In this document: piece by piece, positions 30,418 through 38,616 of the stretch
Layout of the letters: every line of letters starts with the position of its first letter
How positions within the stretch are numbered: position 1 is the stretch's first letter
Source of the DNA: Sinomonas humi
GTDB taxonomy: Bacteria; Actinomycetota; Actinomycetes; Actinomycetales; Micrococcaceae
Reading direction: 5' to 3'
Assembly (NCBI RefSeq): GCF_000802235.1
Contig: NZ_JTDL01000033.1
Location: 1-64,000, forward strand
Length of the DNA: 64,000 bases
Program-made: the position numbers and the translations under genes
The notes under the pieces: model-generated
Told to the model about the DNA's origin: nothing
Databases searched by the model: none
What the model saw: only the letters and a program-made list of their open reading frames with translations

Positions 30418-33135
30418 GTGAGTCAAACGAGCAAAGCCGAGACCGTCGTCCTCGATCCTCAGGGGGAGCCTCGCCGGCTTCTCGTCGTCGACGGGCATTC
30501 CATGGCCTTCCGTGCCTTCTTCGCCCTGCCCGCCGAGAGCTTCCGGAACTCCGAAGGGCAGCACACGAACGCCGTCCACGGCTTCACCTCGATGCTCATC
30601 AACCTCATGCGCGACCAGAAGCCGACCCACGTTGCGGTCGCGTTCGACGTGAGTGACGAGACGACTCACCGCAAGGCGGAATACAGCGAGTACAAGGGCG
30701 GCCGGAACGAGACGCCGTCGGAGTTCCGAGGGCAGATCGACCTCATCAAGCGCGTCATGCAGGCGCTCGGTATCCGGACGCTCGAACTTCCCGGCTACGA
30801 GGCAGACGACATCCTCGCGACTCTTGCGTCCCAAGGCGCGGACGCAGGCATGGACGTCTACCTCGTTTCCGGTGACCGGGACACGTTCCAGCTGGTCAAC
30901 GACCACGTCTCGGTGCTCTACCCGCGCAAGGGCGTGAGCGACATTCCGTGCATGGACGCTGCCGCGATCGAGGAGAAGTACCTCGTCCCGCCCGCACGCT
31001 ACCCCGACCTCGCGGCGCTCGTCGGCGAGTCCGCGGACAACCTGCCGGGTGTGCCAGGAGTCGGGCCCAAGACTGCCGCGAAGTGGATCGCCCAATACGA
31101 CGGTCTCGAGGGGGTTCTTGCGCACGCGAGCGAGATCAAGGGCAAGGCGGGGGAGAGCCTGCGCGAGAACGTCGAGGCCGTCGAGCGGAATCGTCGCCTC
31201 AATCGGCTCATCACGGACCTCGAACTTCCCCTGGCGCTCGACGAGCTGGCCTCGCCCGAGCCTGACACCGCTGCGATCGAGTCGCTCTTCGACGAGCTCG
31301 AGTTCAAGAACCTTCGGGCCCGCGTGTACGAGATCTTCGCGACCGAGCCCGAGGCAACCGGCACCGAGGTCTTCGAGGTGCCGGAGTACACGCGGCCGGA
31401 CGAAGCGGAGCTTCCGGCGGCACTCGCGCGACTTGCGAGCGCGGCAGGCGAGGTGCCCGTCGCCGTCGCGATCCGTGCGGAGCAGGCGGGGGAGCGGCAG
31501 GAGGCGACCGGCGTCGCCCTCGCCTCGCACGGCGTCGCCGTCTTCGTGGCGGTCGACGGCGTGTTCCCGGCACCGCTTGCCGAATGGCTCGCCGACGCCG
31601 AGGTGCCGAAGGCGATCCATGAGTACAAGGAGTCGGCGAAGGCGCTCCGCGCGCTCGGGGTCGAGCTCGAGGGGGTCGTCGACGACGTCTCGATCTCGGG
31701 GTACCTCATTGAACCCGACCGGCGGAGCTACGCCCTCGGCGATCTCGCCCAGCACCACCTCGACATCCAGCTGGGTCCGGCTCCTGCGAGCGGCCAGCTC
31801 GCGCTGTCCCTCGGAGGCGACGACGAGATAGCGGCCGCCCTCGTGCGCGAGGCCGCCGTCGTGCGTGCCCTCAGTGCGGACTTCGCGCCGCTGCTCGCAG
31901 AGGTGGGCGCGGCCTCGCTCCTCGCGGAAATGGAGCTCCCGCTCGCGCGTGTGCTGCTCGACATGGAATGGGCTGGCATCGCCGTCTCGAAGGAGCAGAT
32001 CGACGCGCTCATGGACGATCTCGGACGGGCGAGCGAAGAGGCGGCCGAGCGCGCGTACGCGGCGATCGGCCACGAGGTGAACCTCGGTTCGCCCAAGCAG
32101 CTCCAGACGGTCCTGTTCGACGAGCTCGAGCTGCCGAAGACGAAGAAGATCAAGACCGGCTACACGACGGACGCGGCCTCGCTCAAAGATCTGCTCGACA
32201 AGACAGGGCACCCGTTCCTCGAGGGGCTCATGGCGCACCGTGAGTCGAGCAAGCTCCGGCAGATGGTCGAGACGCTCAAGAAGTCGGTCACCTCGGATGC
32301 CCGCATCCACACGACCTACGCACAGAACATCGCCGCGACTGGCCGGTTGTCCTCGAACAACCCCAATCTCCAGAACATCCCGATCCGGTCTGAGGAGGGC
32401 CGGCGGGTCCGCGACGTGTTCGTCGTCGGCGAGGGCTACGAGTCGCTCCTCTCGGCCGACTACTCGCAGATCGAGATGCGCATCATGGCGCATCTGTCGA
32501 ACGATGCGGGCCTCATCCAGGCCTACCGGGAAGGCGAGGACCTCCACCGCTTCGTGGGTTCGAGGATCTTCCACGTCGCACCGGCGGACGTCACGCCCGA
32601 GATGCGCGCGAAGGTCAAGGCGATGTCCTACGGCCTCGCCTACGGGCTCACCTCGTTCGGGCTCTCGAAGCAGCTCGACATCTCGGTCGACGAGGCTCGA
32701 ACGCTCATGAAGGACTACTTCGACCGGTTCGGTGGGGTGCGCGACTACCTCCGGGGCGTCGTCGAGCAGGCCCGCAAGGACGGCTACACGTCGACGATCT
32801 TCGGCCGTCGCCGGTACCTCCCGGACCTCAACAGCACCGACCGGGCGCGTCGCGAGGTTGCCGAGCGGGTAGCGCTCAACTCGCCGATCCAGGGCTCGGC
32901 GGCCGACATCATCAAACTCGCCATGCTGGGCGTCGAGCACGAGCTCGAGGCGCGCGGGCTGGCATCGCGGCTGCTGCTCCAGATCCATGACGAGCTCGTG
33001 GTTGAGGTCGCGCCGGGTGAAGAGGCCGCTGTCCGCGATGTGGTGGTGGAACGCATGGGTTCGGCGGCAGAGCTGTCCGTTCCGCTCGACGTGCAGGTCG
33101 GCGTGGGCCGGACATGGAACGAAGCCGGCCACTGA
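30418..33135 (+). CDS. polA: DNA polymerase I
   Basis: A 905-aa repair and Okazaki-fragment polymerase. The N-terminal 5'-3' exonuclease shows YEADDILATLA, SGDRDTFQLVND and GESADNLPGVPGVGPKTAAKW. The middle 3'-5' exonuclease domain keeps its place (about 310-510), but its DxE and other catalytic acids are not apparent, as in other actinobacterial PolA. The polymerase has motif A (SADYSQIEMRIMAHLS), motif B helix (RAKVKAMSYGLAYG) and motif C (LLLQIHDELVVEV). GTG 30418 is chosen for its leaderless box; homology starts at RRLLVVDGHSMAFRAFF. The stop overlaps the ATG of the acetyltransferase. Confidence 0.96.
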   Translation: MSQTSKAETVVLDPQGEPRRLLVVDGHSMAFRAFFALPAESFRNSEGQHTNAVHGFTSMLINLMRDQKPTHVAVAFDVSDETTHRKAEYSEYKGGRNETPSEFRGQIDLIKRVMQALGIRTLELPGYEADDILATLASQGADAGMDVYLVSGDRDTFQLVNDHVSVLYPRKGVSDIPCMDAAAIEEKYLVPPARYPDLAALVGESADNLPGVPGVGPKTAAKWIAQYDGLEGVLAHASEIKGKAGESLRENVEAVERNRRLNRLITDLELPLALDELASPEPDTAAIESLFDELEFKNLRARVYEIFATEPEATGTEVFEVPEYTRPDEAELPAALARLASAAGEVPVAVAIRAEQAGERQEATGVALASHGVAVFVAVDGVFPAPLAEWLADAEVPKAIHEYKESAKALRALGVELEGVVDDVSISGYLIEPDRRSYALGDLAQHHLDIQLGPAPASGQLALSLGGDDEIAAALVREAAVVRALSADFAPLLAEVGAASLLAEMELPLARVLLDMEWAGIAVSKEQIDALMDDLGRASEEAAERAYAAIGHEVNLGSPKQLQTVLFDELELPKTKKIKTGYTTDAASLKDLLDKTGHPFLEGLMAHRESSKLRQMVETLKKSVTSDARIHTTYAQNIAATGRLSSNNPNLQNIPIRSEEGRRVRDVFVVGEGYESLLSADYSQIEMRIMAHLSNDAGLIQAYREGEDLHRFVGSRIFHVAPADVTPEMRAKVKAMSYGLAYGLTSFGLSKQLDISVDEARTLMKDYFDRFGGVRDYLRGVVEQARKDGYTSTIFGRRRYLPDLNSTDRARREVAERVALNSPIQGSAADIIKLAMLGVEHELEARGLASRLLLQIHDELVVEVAPGEEAAVRDVVVERMGSAAELSVPLDVQVGVGRTWNEAGH

Positions 33136-34430
33136 TGGCGATCGCAGGGGACTACGAGCTGAGGCGGTTCCGACCGTCCCGCGTCGGCGAGGAAGGCTAC
33201 GAGCGGACCCGCGAATGGATCAAGGCGGTCGGAGCGGGCTTCTACGACAAGCGCCGTTCCGAGGACTTGATTGCCAAGACCGCAGCTGCGTTTGTCGCCG
33301 ACGGACGAGAGCTGACCGGCGTCTACCAGCCGGGTCCGGTGCCCACCGGGACGTTTGGCCCCGAGGTGCCCGTCGCAACCTTCGCGACTTTCCGCAAGAC
33401 ACTCAATGCCGGCTACGGGGCGCTCGTTCCAGCGCACCTCGTCACAGCGGTGACCGTCCGTACGAGCCATCGGCGACGGGGAATCCTGCGGCGGCTCATG
33501 ACAGAGGATCTCGCCCGCGCCAAGGCCGACGGCGTCCCCATCGCCGCCCTTACGGCATCCGAGGCCTCCATCTACCGTCGCTTCGGCTTCGGGGTCGCCA
33601 CGACAGAACGTCGGGTCGCACTTGCGACAGGACCGCGCTTCAGGCTCTCCGTTCCCACCGACGGCCGGGTCGAGGCCGCGGACCCCAGCGTCCTCATGGA
33701 GCTCGCGCCGGCCGTGTTCGAGCGCGCGCACCGAGCCACACCGGGATCGATCGAGCGCCAAGAGCGCTACCGCCACGCTGCCGCGGGGCAATGGGACCGA
33801 GACGGCGGTGGGGAGGACCGTGCTCTCAGGGCCGCGCTGCACTTCGACGTGGACGGCGTGCCGGACGGCTATGTCACATACGCATTCCAGGGCTGGGAAC
33901 ACGAACCGCACACGATGGAGGTACGGGACCTCGTCGCTGCCACACCGGAGGCGTACCTCGCACTGTGGGACTTCCTGGGCTCGCTCGACCTCGTGCGCCG
34001 GATCGTCTGGAGCGAGGCGCCAGCCGACGATCCCCTCGCCTGGGCGCTCGACGACTCCCGGGCCATTCGCGCGGAGGCGGCGCAGGACATGCTGTGGCTT
34101 CGCATACTCGATGTGCCAGCTGCCCTTGAGGCGCGACGCTACGGTGTGGACGGGTCGCTCGTTCTCGAAGTCGTCGACGGACTCGGCATGGCGGCCGGCC
34201 GGTACCGCCTCGCGGTCGACGGCGGAACCGCGAAGGTCTCGCGTGCGGACGGCGAGCTTCCCGACCTCGTGCTCGACGCCGCGGAGCTCGCGTCGTTGTA
34301 CGTAGGCGGCGTCAGGGCGACTATTCTGAGGGAGGCAGGGCGCATCAGCGAGGAGAATCCCGGGGCCGCCCTCGCGGCGGAGCGGCTGTTCGCCGTCGAA
34401 CGTCCTGCGCACTGTCTCACCCATTTCTGA
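33135..34430 (+). CDS. Eis-like GNAT acetyltransferase
   Basis: A 431-aa protein with the three-part Eis layout: an N-terminal GNAT domain (ALVPAHLVTAVTVRTSHRRRGILRRLMTED, with the RxxGxL acetyl-CoA loop), a second GNAT-like domain, and a sterol-carrier-like C-terminal domain. It ends in THF; in Eis the C-terminal Phe carboxylate is the general base. Family members acetylate amines on many substrates, including aminoglycosides and lysines in proteins; the natural substrate here is unknown. ATG 33135 overlaps the polA stop by one base. Confidence 0.88.
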   Translation: MAIAGDYELRRFRPSRVGEEGYERTREWIKAVGAGFYDKRRSEDLIAKTAAAFVADGRELTGVYQPGPVPTGTFGPEVPVATFATFRKTLNAGYGALVPAHLVTAVTVRTSHRRRGILRRLMTEDLARAKADGVPIAALTASEASIYRRFGFGVATTERRVALATGPRFRLSVPTDGRVEAADPSVLMELAPAVFERAHRATPGSIERQERYRHAAAGQWDRDGGGEDRALRAALHFDVDGVPDGYVTYAFQGWEHEPHTMEVRDLVAATPEAYLALWDFLGSLDLVRRIVWSEAPADDPLAWALDDSRAIRAEAAQDMLWLRILDVPAALEARRYGVDGSLVLEVVDGLGMAAGRYRLAVDGGTAKVSRADGELPDLVLDAAELASLYVGGVRATILREAGRISEENPGAALAAERLFAVERPAHCLTHF

Positions 34431-34459
34431 GCCGACCGCTCACCGGACCTTGGAGCGCC

Positions 34460-34465
34460 TATGCT
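34460..34465 (+). promoter_or_regulatory. -10 box of the deacetylase gene (leaderless)
   Basis: TATGCT, 7 nt, ATG 34473. An in-frame ATG at 34461 lies inside the box, which decides for 34473 as the start. Confidence 0.5.
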
Positions 34466-34472
34466 CTCCTCG

Positions 34473-35399
34473 ATGCCGCACGCCTCGCGGCGCACTCTGC
34501 TGTCCACTCTGGGCTCGGCGTCAGTCGGCGTGCTCCTGACGGCGTGCGGGGCTTCTCAATCCGCGGCGACGACGATGACCGAGCCGGCACGGGCAACGCC
34601 CAGTGCATCGGAAGCGCCACCATCGGCTCCGGCGACTTCGCCGGTCTCGGCCCCGCCGCGGCCGCACGTGCTCAGCGGGGCCGAACGGCTCGCGATCGAG
34701 GAACGGTTCCGTGGACGAAGGCCGACGCAATGGGGACTCGCGGTCTCCGGCGTCGTCACGCGCACGGCGACGACGGCGGTCGCGCTCACGTTCGATGCGT
34801 GCGGCGGCCCCGGCGGCTCGCGGTACGACGCAGCCCTCATTCAGACGCTCCGACGTTTGAAGGTCCCCGCGACCCTCTTCCTCAACGCGCGTTGGATCGA
34901 GGCGAACCCAACGCTCAGCACGGAGCTGGCGGCAGACCCCCTGTTCGAGATCGGCAACCACGGAACAGCCCACGTCCCGCTCTCGGTGTCCGGGCGGAGC
35001 GCCTACGGGATACCCGGTACGGCGTCGCTCGCAGCGGCTCTCGACGAGGTCCTGGGCAACGAGGGACGCGTTTCCGCCTTGGCGGGGGCTGCTGTTCCCT
35101 GGTTCCGCCCCGGGACTGCCTTCTACGACGACGTCACCGCGGCCGCGACCTCCGCCGCAGGGCTCGTTCCGCTCAACTTCTCCGTGAACGCCGACGCGGG
35201 CGCCACCTTCCCAGCTTGGAAGGTGGAGGCGCAGTTGCGGACGGTCCGGCCCGGCGACATCGTGATCAGCCATATGAACCAGCCCGGGTCGGGCACCGCG
35301 GCGGGGTATGCCGGGGGTCTCCCGGCCCTTCTCGGCCGAGGAATCCGCTTCACGACGCTTTCCCAATCGGGCCTTGCAGTGCCCGGCCACGGGGTGTAG
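34473..35399 (+). CDS. polysaccharide deacetylase family lipoprotein
   Basis: A 308-aa secreted protein. The N-terminus has a twin-arginine-like SRRTLLSTLG, a hydrophobic stretch and a lipobox LLTACG, so it should be attached to the outer face of the membrane by a lipidated Cys. A Ser/Pro/Ala-rich linker of about 50 residues follows. The NodB-type domain starts with VALTFDACGG (the motif-1 Asp) and has IGNHGTAHVPL (motif-2 HxxxH-like), WFRPGTAF and DIVISHMNQP. Such enzymes remove N- or O-acetyl groups from cell-wall glycans; the exact substrate is unknown. Start ATG 34473 is supported by the -10 box. Confidence 0.88.
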   Translation: MPHASRRTLLSTLGSASVGVLLTACGASQSAATTMTEPARATPSASEAPPSAPATSPVSAPPRPHVLSGAERLAIEERFRGRRPTQWGLAVSGVVTRTATTAVALTFDACGGPGGSRYDAALIQTLRRLKVPATLFLNARWIEANPTLSTELAADPLFEIGNHGTAHVPLSVSGRSAYGIPGTASLAAALDEVLGNEGRVSALAGAAVPWFRPGTAFYDDVTAAATSAAGLVPLNFSVNADAGATFPAWKVEAQLRTVRPGDIVISHMNQPGSGTAAGYAGGLPALLGRGIRFTTLSQSGLAVPGHGV

Positions 35400-35451
35400 C
35401 GGGATGCTGCGCGCAGGTGCTGGAATGTTGCCTGCTCGCCTTCCTCTCGCT

Positions 35452-35481
35452 TTGACCCGGCTTGCGAGCGGCGACTAAACT
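35452..35481 (+). promoter_or_regulatory. promoter of rpsA
   Basis: TTGACC (35452-35457), 18-nt spacer, TAAACT (35476-35481). This is the best sigma-70-like promoter in the window and gives a leader of about 110 nt before ATG 35599, a length often seen for ribosomal-protein genes under leader control. Confidence 0.75.
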
Positions 35482-35598
35482 GGACGGGCGCGTAGTGCGC
35501 AGCTGTTCCATTCCAATTTTCAGGATGTCTGCCTGTGCTGTGTGGCACGGGACCTGACTGCCTGACCGACTAACGATCCACATCGGAGCCCCTACTAC

Positions 35599-37062
35599 AT
35601 GACCATCACCTCCACCGAGAAGTCCGGCACCCCGCAGGTCGCGATCAACGACATTGGCTCTGCCGATGACTTCCTCGCCGCCGTCGATGCCACCATCAAG
35701 TACTTCAACGACGGCGACCTCGTCGAGGGCACTGTCGTCAAGGTCGACCGTGACGAGGTCCTCCTCGACATCGGGTACAAGACCGAGGGTGTCATTCCCT
35801 CCCGTGAGCTTTCCATCAAGCACGACGTCGACCCCGGTGAGGTCGTGGCGGTCGGCGATCAGGTGGAGGCCCTCGTCCTCACGAAGGAGGACAAGGAAGG
35901 CCGCCTGATCCTGTCGAAGAAGCGTGCGCAGTACGAGCGCGCGTGGGGCGACATCGAGAAGATCAAGGAAGAGGACGGCGTCGTCACCGGCACCGTCATC
36001 GAGGTGGTCAAGGGCGGCCTCATCCTCGACATCGGCCTTCGCGGCTTCCTGCCGGCCTCGCTCGTCGAGATGCGCCGCGTGCGCGACCTCGCGCCGTACA
36101 TCGGCCAGAAGCTCGAGGCGAAGATCATCGAGCTCGACAAGAACCGCAACAACGTGGTCCTTTCCCGCCGCGCGTGGCTCGAGCAGACCCAGTCCGAGGT
36201 TCGCTCGACGTTCCTCAACAAGCTCGAGAAGGGCCAGGTCCGCACGGGCGTCGTCTCCTCGATCGTCAACTTCGGTGCGTTCGTGGACCTCGGCGGCGTC
36301 GACGGCCTTGTGCACGTCTCTGAGCTCTCGTGGAAGCACATCGACCACCCGTCCGAGGTTGTCGAGGTCGGCCAGGAGGTCACGGTCGAGGTTCTCGAGG
36401 TGGACCTCGAGCGCGAGCGCGTTTCGCTCTCCCTCAAGGCGACGCAGGAAGACCCGTGGCAGACCTTCGCGCGGACCCACGCGCTCGGCCAGGTCGTTCC
36501 GGGCAAGGTCACGAAGCTCGTTCCGTTCGGCGCGTTCGTCCGCGTCGAGGACGGCATCGAGGGCCTCGTCCACATCTCCGAGCTCGCCGAGCGTCACGTC
36601 GACCTTGCCGAGCAGGTTGTCTCGGTGGGCGACGAGATCTTCGTCAAGGTCATCGACATCGACCTCGAGCGTCGCCGCATCTCGCTCTCACTCAAGCAGG
36701 CCAACGAGGGCGTGGACCCGGACTCGACCGAGTTCGACCCGGCGCTCTACGGCATGGCCGCAGAGTACGACGAAGAGGGCAACTACAAGTACCCCGAGGG
36801 CTTCGACCCGATCTCGAACGAGTGGCTCGAGGGCTACGAGACGCAGCGCGCCGCGTGGGAGCAGCAGTACGCCGACGCTCAGGCCCGCTGGGAGGCCCAC
36901 AAGAAGCAGGTCGCTCAGCACCTCGCCGACGACGCTGCCGCGGCATCCGGCCGCGAGTCGATCCCGACGAGCTACTCCTCCGAGGCTCCGGCCCCGGAGA
37001 GCGGCACGCTCGCCTCGGACGAGGCTCTTGCCGCGCTCCGCGAGAAGCTGACCGGAAACTGA
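35599..37062 (+). CDS. rpsA: 30S ribosomal protein S1
   Basis: Binds mRNA on the small subunit and helps unfold it. The 487-aa protein has four S1 (OB-fold) domains, starting at about DLVEGTVVKVDRDEVLLDIG (36), DGVVTGTVIEVVKGGLILDI (120), GQVRTGVVSSIVNFGAFVDL (210) and GQVVPGKVTKLVPFGAFVRV (295), and an acidic, probably disordered C-terminus. Four domains rather than six is normal for actinobacteria. Codon use is strongly biased, as expected for a highly expressed gene. Confidence 0.97.
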   Translation: MTITSTEKSGTPQVAINDIGSADDFLAAVDATIKYFNDGDLVEGTVVKVDRDEVLLDIGYKTEGVIPSRELSIKHDVDPGEVVAVGDQVEALVLTKEDKEGRLILSKKRAQYERAWGDIEKIKEEDGVVTGTVIEVVKGGLILDIGLRGFLPASLVEMRRVRDLAPYIGQKLEAKIIELDKNRNNVVLSRRAWLEQTQSEVRSTFLNKLEKGQVRTGVVSSIVNFGAFVDLGGVDGLVHVSELSWKHIDHPSEVVEVGQEVTVEVLEVDLERERVSLSLKATQEDPWQTFARTHALGQVVPGKVTKLVPFGAFVRVEDGIEGLVHISELAERHVDLAEQVVSVGDEIFVKVIDIDLERRRISLSLKQANEGVDPDSTEFDPALYGMAAEYDEEGNYKYPEGFDPISNEWLEGYETQRAAWEQQYADAQARWEAHKKQVAQHLADDAAAASGRESIPTSYSSEAPAPESGTLASDEALAALREKLTGN

Positions 37063-37105
37063 TCCGTCGCGGCTGAATCCAGCCGCTCGGAAAGGCTCCG
37101 CACGA

Positions 37106-37139
37106 AGGGCGGGCTCTGCACACGCAGGGCCCGCCCTTT
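37106..37139. terminator. bidirectional terminator between rpsA and the YigZ gene
   Basis: A 14-bp stem (37106-37119 with 37124-37137, one G-U pair), loop ACAC, followed by TTT on the plus strand and preceded by A residues for the other strand. Confidence 0.85.
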
Positions 37140-37156
37140 GCCGTCAGGTCAGGCCG

Positions 37157-37852
37157 TCAGGCGAGGTCCACCCAGGACGTTCCGAGTTCGACGGCGGCGC
37201 AGGAGCCGCCCGTGAGCGTAGCGAGACGCTCCTTGAAGTCTGCACCTGCCCTTTCGGTGTCCTCGACCGCGAGTCGGAGGGTCGCTGCCGTCGGGCCATA
37301 GTCGGTCCCCAGGACGGAGACCCCGAAGCTTCGGAGATCATTTTCCAGACGCCCGGCAGAGCCGTGCGGGGCCTCGACCGACATGAGCCGCAGCCGCTCG
37401 CGCCGGACGAGCGGCGCGCGGGCCAGGGCCCGCGAGACCGACTCGGAGTAGGCCCGGACGAGGCCGCCGGCACCGAGCAGGATCCCGCCGAAGTACCTCA
37501 CGACGACGGCGGCGACATCGCTCAGGTCCGCTTCGCCGTCGACCGCGCTGCCTTTGAGAAGGGCTTCGAGCATCGGCACGCCCGCCGTCCCCGACGGCTC
37601 TCCGTCGTCGTTGCTCCGTTGGGCCATGCGCTCGGGACCCAGGACGAAGGCGCTGCAGTGGTGCCGCGCGTCGTGGAACTCGCGGCGCAGCTCGGCGACA
37701 AGGGATCGTGCCTCTTCTTCGGTCTCGGCTCTGCGCAAGACCGTGATGAACCGCGAGCGCTTGATTTCGAGCTCGTGGCGATGCTCGCCGTCGACCGTGC
37801 TGTAGCGGTGAGCCTGGCGCTCGCTCGAAGTCAGCCTCTCGCTCGAAGTCAC
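37157..37852 (-). CDS. YigZ/IMPACT family protein
   Basis: A 231-aa protein with the UPF0029/Impact N-terminal domain: EIKRSRFITVLRRAETEEEARSLV, ARHHCSAFVLG, NDDGEPSGTAGVPMLEAL and VVVRYFGGILLGAGGLVRAYSE, then a C-terminal domain (DUF1949-like). The eukaryotic relatives regulate translation under stress; the bacterial role is unclear. The start is GTG 37852, 6 nt after TACACT, so leaderless. The first twelve residues repeat TSSERL/TSSERQ. It is divergent from coaE. Confidence 0.9.
   Translation of the reverse strand: MTSSERLTSSERQAHRYSTVDGEHRHELEIKRSRFITVLRRAETEEEARSLVAELRREFHDARHHCSAFVLGPERMAQRSNDDGEPSGTAGVPMLEALLKGSAVDGEADLSDVAAVVVRYFGGILLGAGGLVRAYSESVSRALARAPLVRRERLRLMSVEAPHGSAGRLENDLRSFGVSVLGTDYGPTAATLRLAVEDTERAGADFKERLATLTGGSCAAVELGTSWVDLA
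37820..37851. repeat. 18-bp-period direct repeat at the YigZ start
   Basis: CTCGCTCGAAGTCA occurs at 37820-37833 and 37838-37851. The period of 18 keeps the frame and duplicates six codons. Confidence 0.8.
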
Positions 37853-37858
37853 CGCACA

Positions 37859-37874
37859 AGTGTAGGGCTAGGCT
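37859..37874. promoter_or_regulatory. overlapping divergent -10 boxes of the YigZ gene and coaE
   Basis: Minus strand: TACACT (37864-37859), 6 nt, GTG 37852. Plus strand: TAGGCT (37869-37874), 6 nt, GTG 37881. Both genes appear leaderless, and their promoters share 28 bp. Confidence 0.55.
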
Positions 37875-37880
37875 TGTCGG

Positions 37881-38501
37881 GTGCTGAGAGTAGGGTTGAC
37901 GGGCGGGATCGCCTCGGGGAAGTCGGAGGCCGCGCGGCGCCTTGTCGAGTTGGGCGCCGTCCTCGTCGATGCGGACCTGCTCGCGCGAGAGGTCGTCGAG
38001 CCGGGTAGTGACGGCCTCGCGGAGATCGTGGAGGCGTTCGGCCCGGAGATGCTGACGGACGACGGCGCACTGGACCGGGCGGCGCTCGGGGCCTTGGTCT
38101 TCGCGGACCCTGCGCGGCGCGAGCGCCTCAATTCGATCGTGCACCCCCGGGTCCGGGCCCGAGCGGCGGAGATCGTCGCTCAGGCGCCCACGGACGCCGT
38201 CGTCGTCCAGGACATCCCCCTGCTCGTGGAGACGGGGCAGGCGGCGAATTTCGATACCGTCATAGTCGTCGACGCACCCGACGAGGTGCGAATCCGTAGG
38301 CTCGGTGAGCGCAACGGGCTCACCGAAGAGCAGTCGCGCGCACGCATGTCGGCGCAGGCCTCGAGGGCGGAGCGCCTTGCTGCTGCTGACTATGTCATCG
38401 AGAACACGGGATCCCTCGCGGAGCTTCGTGCTGCCGTGGACCGGCTGTGGCACGAGGTCCTTGTCCCTGCCGCCGGTAGCGGAACTGTGCCTGCGAACTG
38501 A
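37881..38501 (+). CDS. coaE: dephospho-CoA kinase
   Basis: Phosphorylates dephospho-CoA in the last step of CoA synthesis. The P-loop is GLTGGIASGKSEAARRL (residues 5-21), followed by VLVDADLLAREVVEPG (substrate Asp), the lid region and RLGERNGLTEEQSRARMSAQ. 206 aa is the single-domain form; the UPF0157 domain fused behind CoaE in mycobacteria is absent. Start GTG 37881 has its own leaderless box. Confidence 0.95.
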   Translation: MLRVGLTGGIASGKSEAARRLVELGAVLVDADLLAREVVEPGSDGLAEIVEAFGPEMLTDDGALDRAALGALVFADPARRERLNSIVHPRVRARAAEIVAQAPTDAVVVQDIPLLVETGQAANFDTVIVVDAPDEVRIRRLGERNGLTEEQSRARMSAQASRAERLAAADYVIENTGSLAELRAAVDRLWHEVLVPAAGSGTVPAN

Positions 38502-38503
38502 GA

Positions 38504-38537
38504 CGGCCTGCAGGCTGAGCCGGCCTGCAGGCTGAGC
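38504..38537. repeat. 17-bp perfect tandem repeat after coaE
   Basis: CGGCCTGCAGGCTGAGC is repeated exactly at 38504-38520 and 38521-38537. Each copy has the 10-bp palindrome GCCTGCAGGC. Confidence 0.9.
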
Positions 38538-38604
38538 CGCCTGACGCCTGGGCCAGCCCGTCAGCCCGCGGCGAATGCGGACATTCCCTGTCCTCAGCCC
38601 GGCG

Positions 38605-38610
38605 TAGATT
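38605..38610 (+). promoter_or_regulatory. -10 box of uvrB (leaderless)
   Basis: TAGATT, 6 nt, ATG 38617. Confidence 0.5.
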
Positions 38611-38616
38611 TGATGC

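Noticed and set aside
29449-33132. Minus-strand open frame of 1227 codons opposite polA
   Set aside because: Composition is that of an antisense shadow; polA and the flanking genes explain the region.
38504-38537. Tandem repeat as the start of a CRISPR array
   Set aside because: Only two directly joined copies, no spacers, and no cas genes nearby; the same holds for 61382-61419.
38571-38586. GAATG-CGGA-CATTC before uvrB as a LexA box
   Set aside because: The half-sites do not fit TCGAA-N6-TTCGA, the symmetry is off by one base, and only five pairs match.
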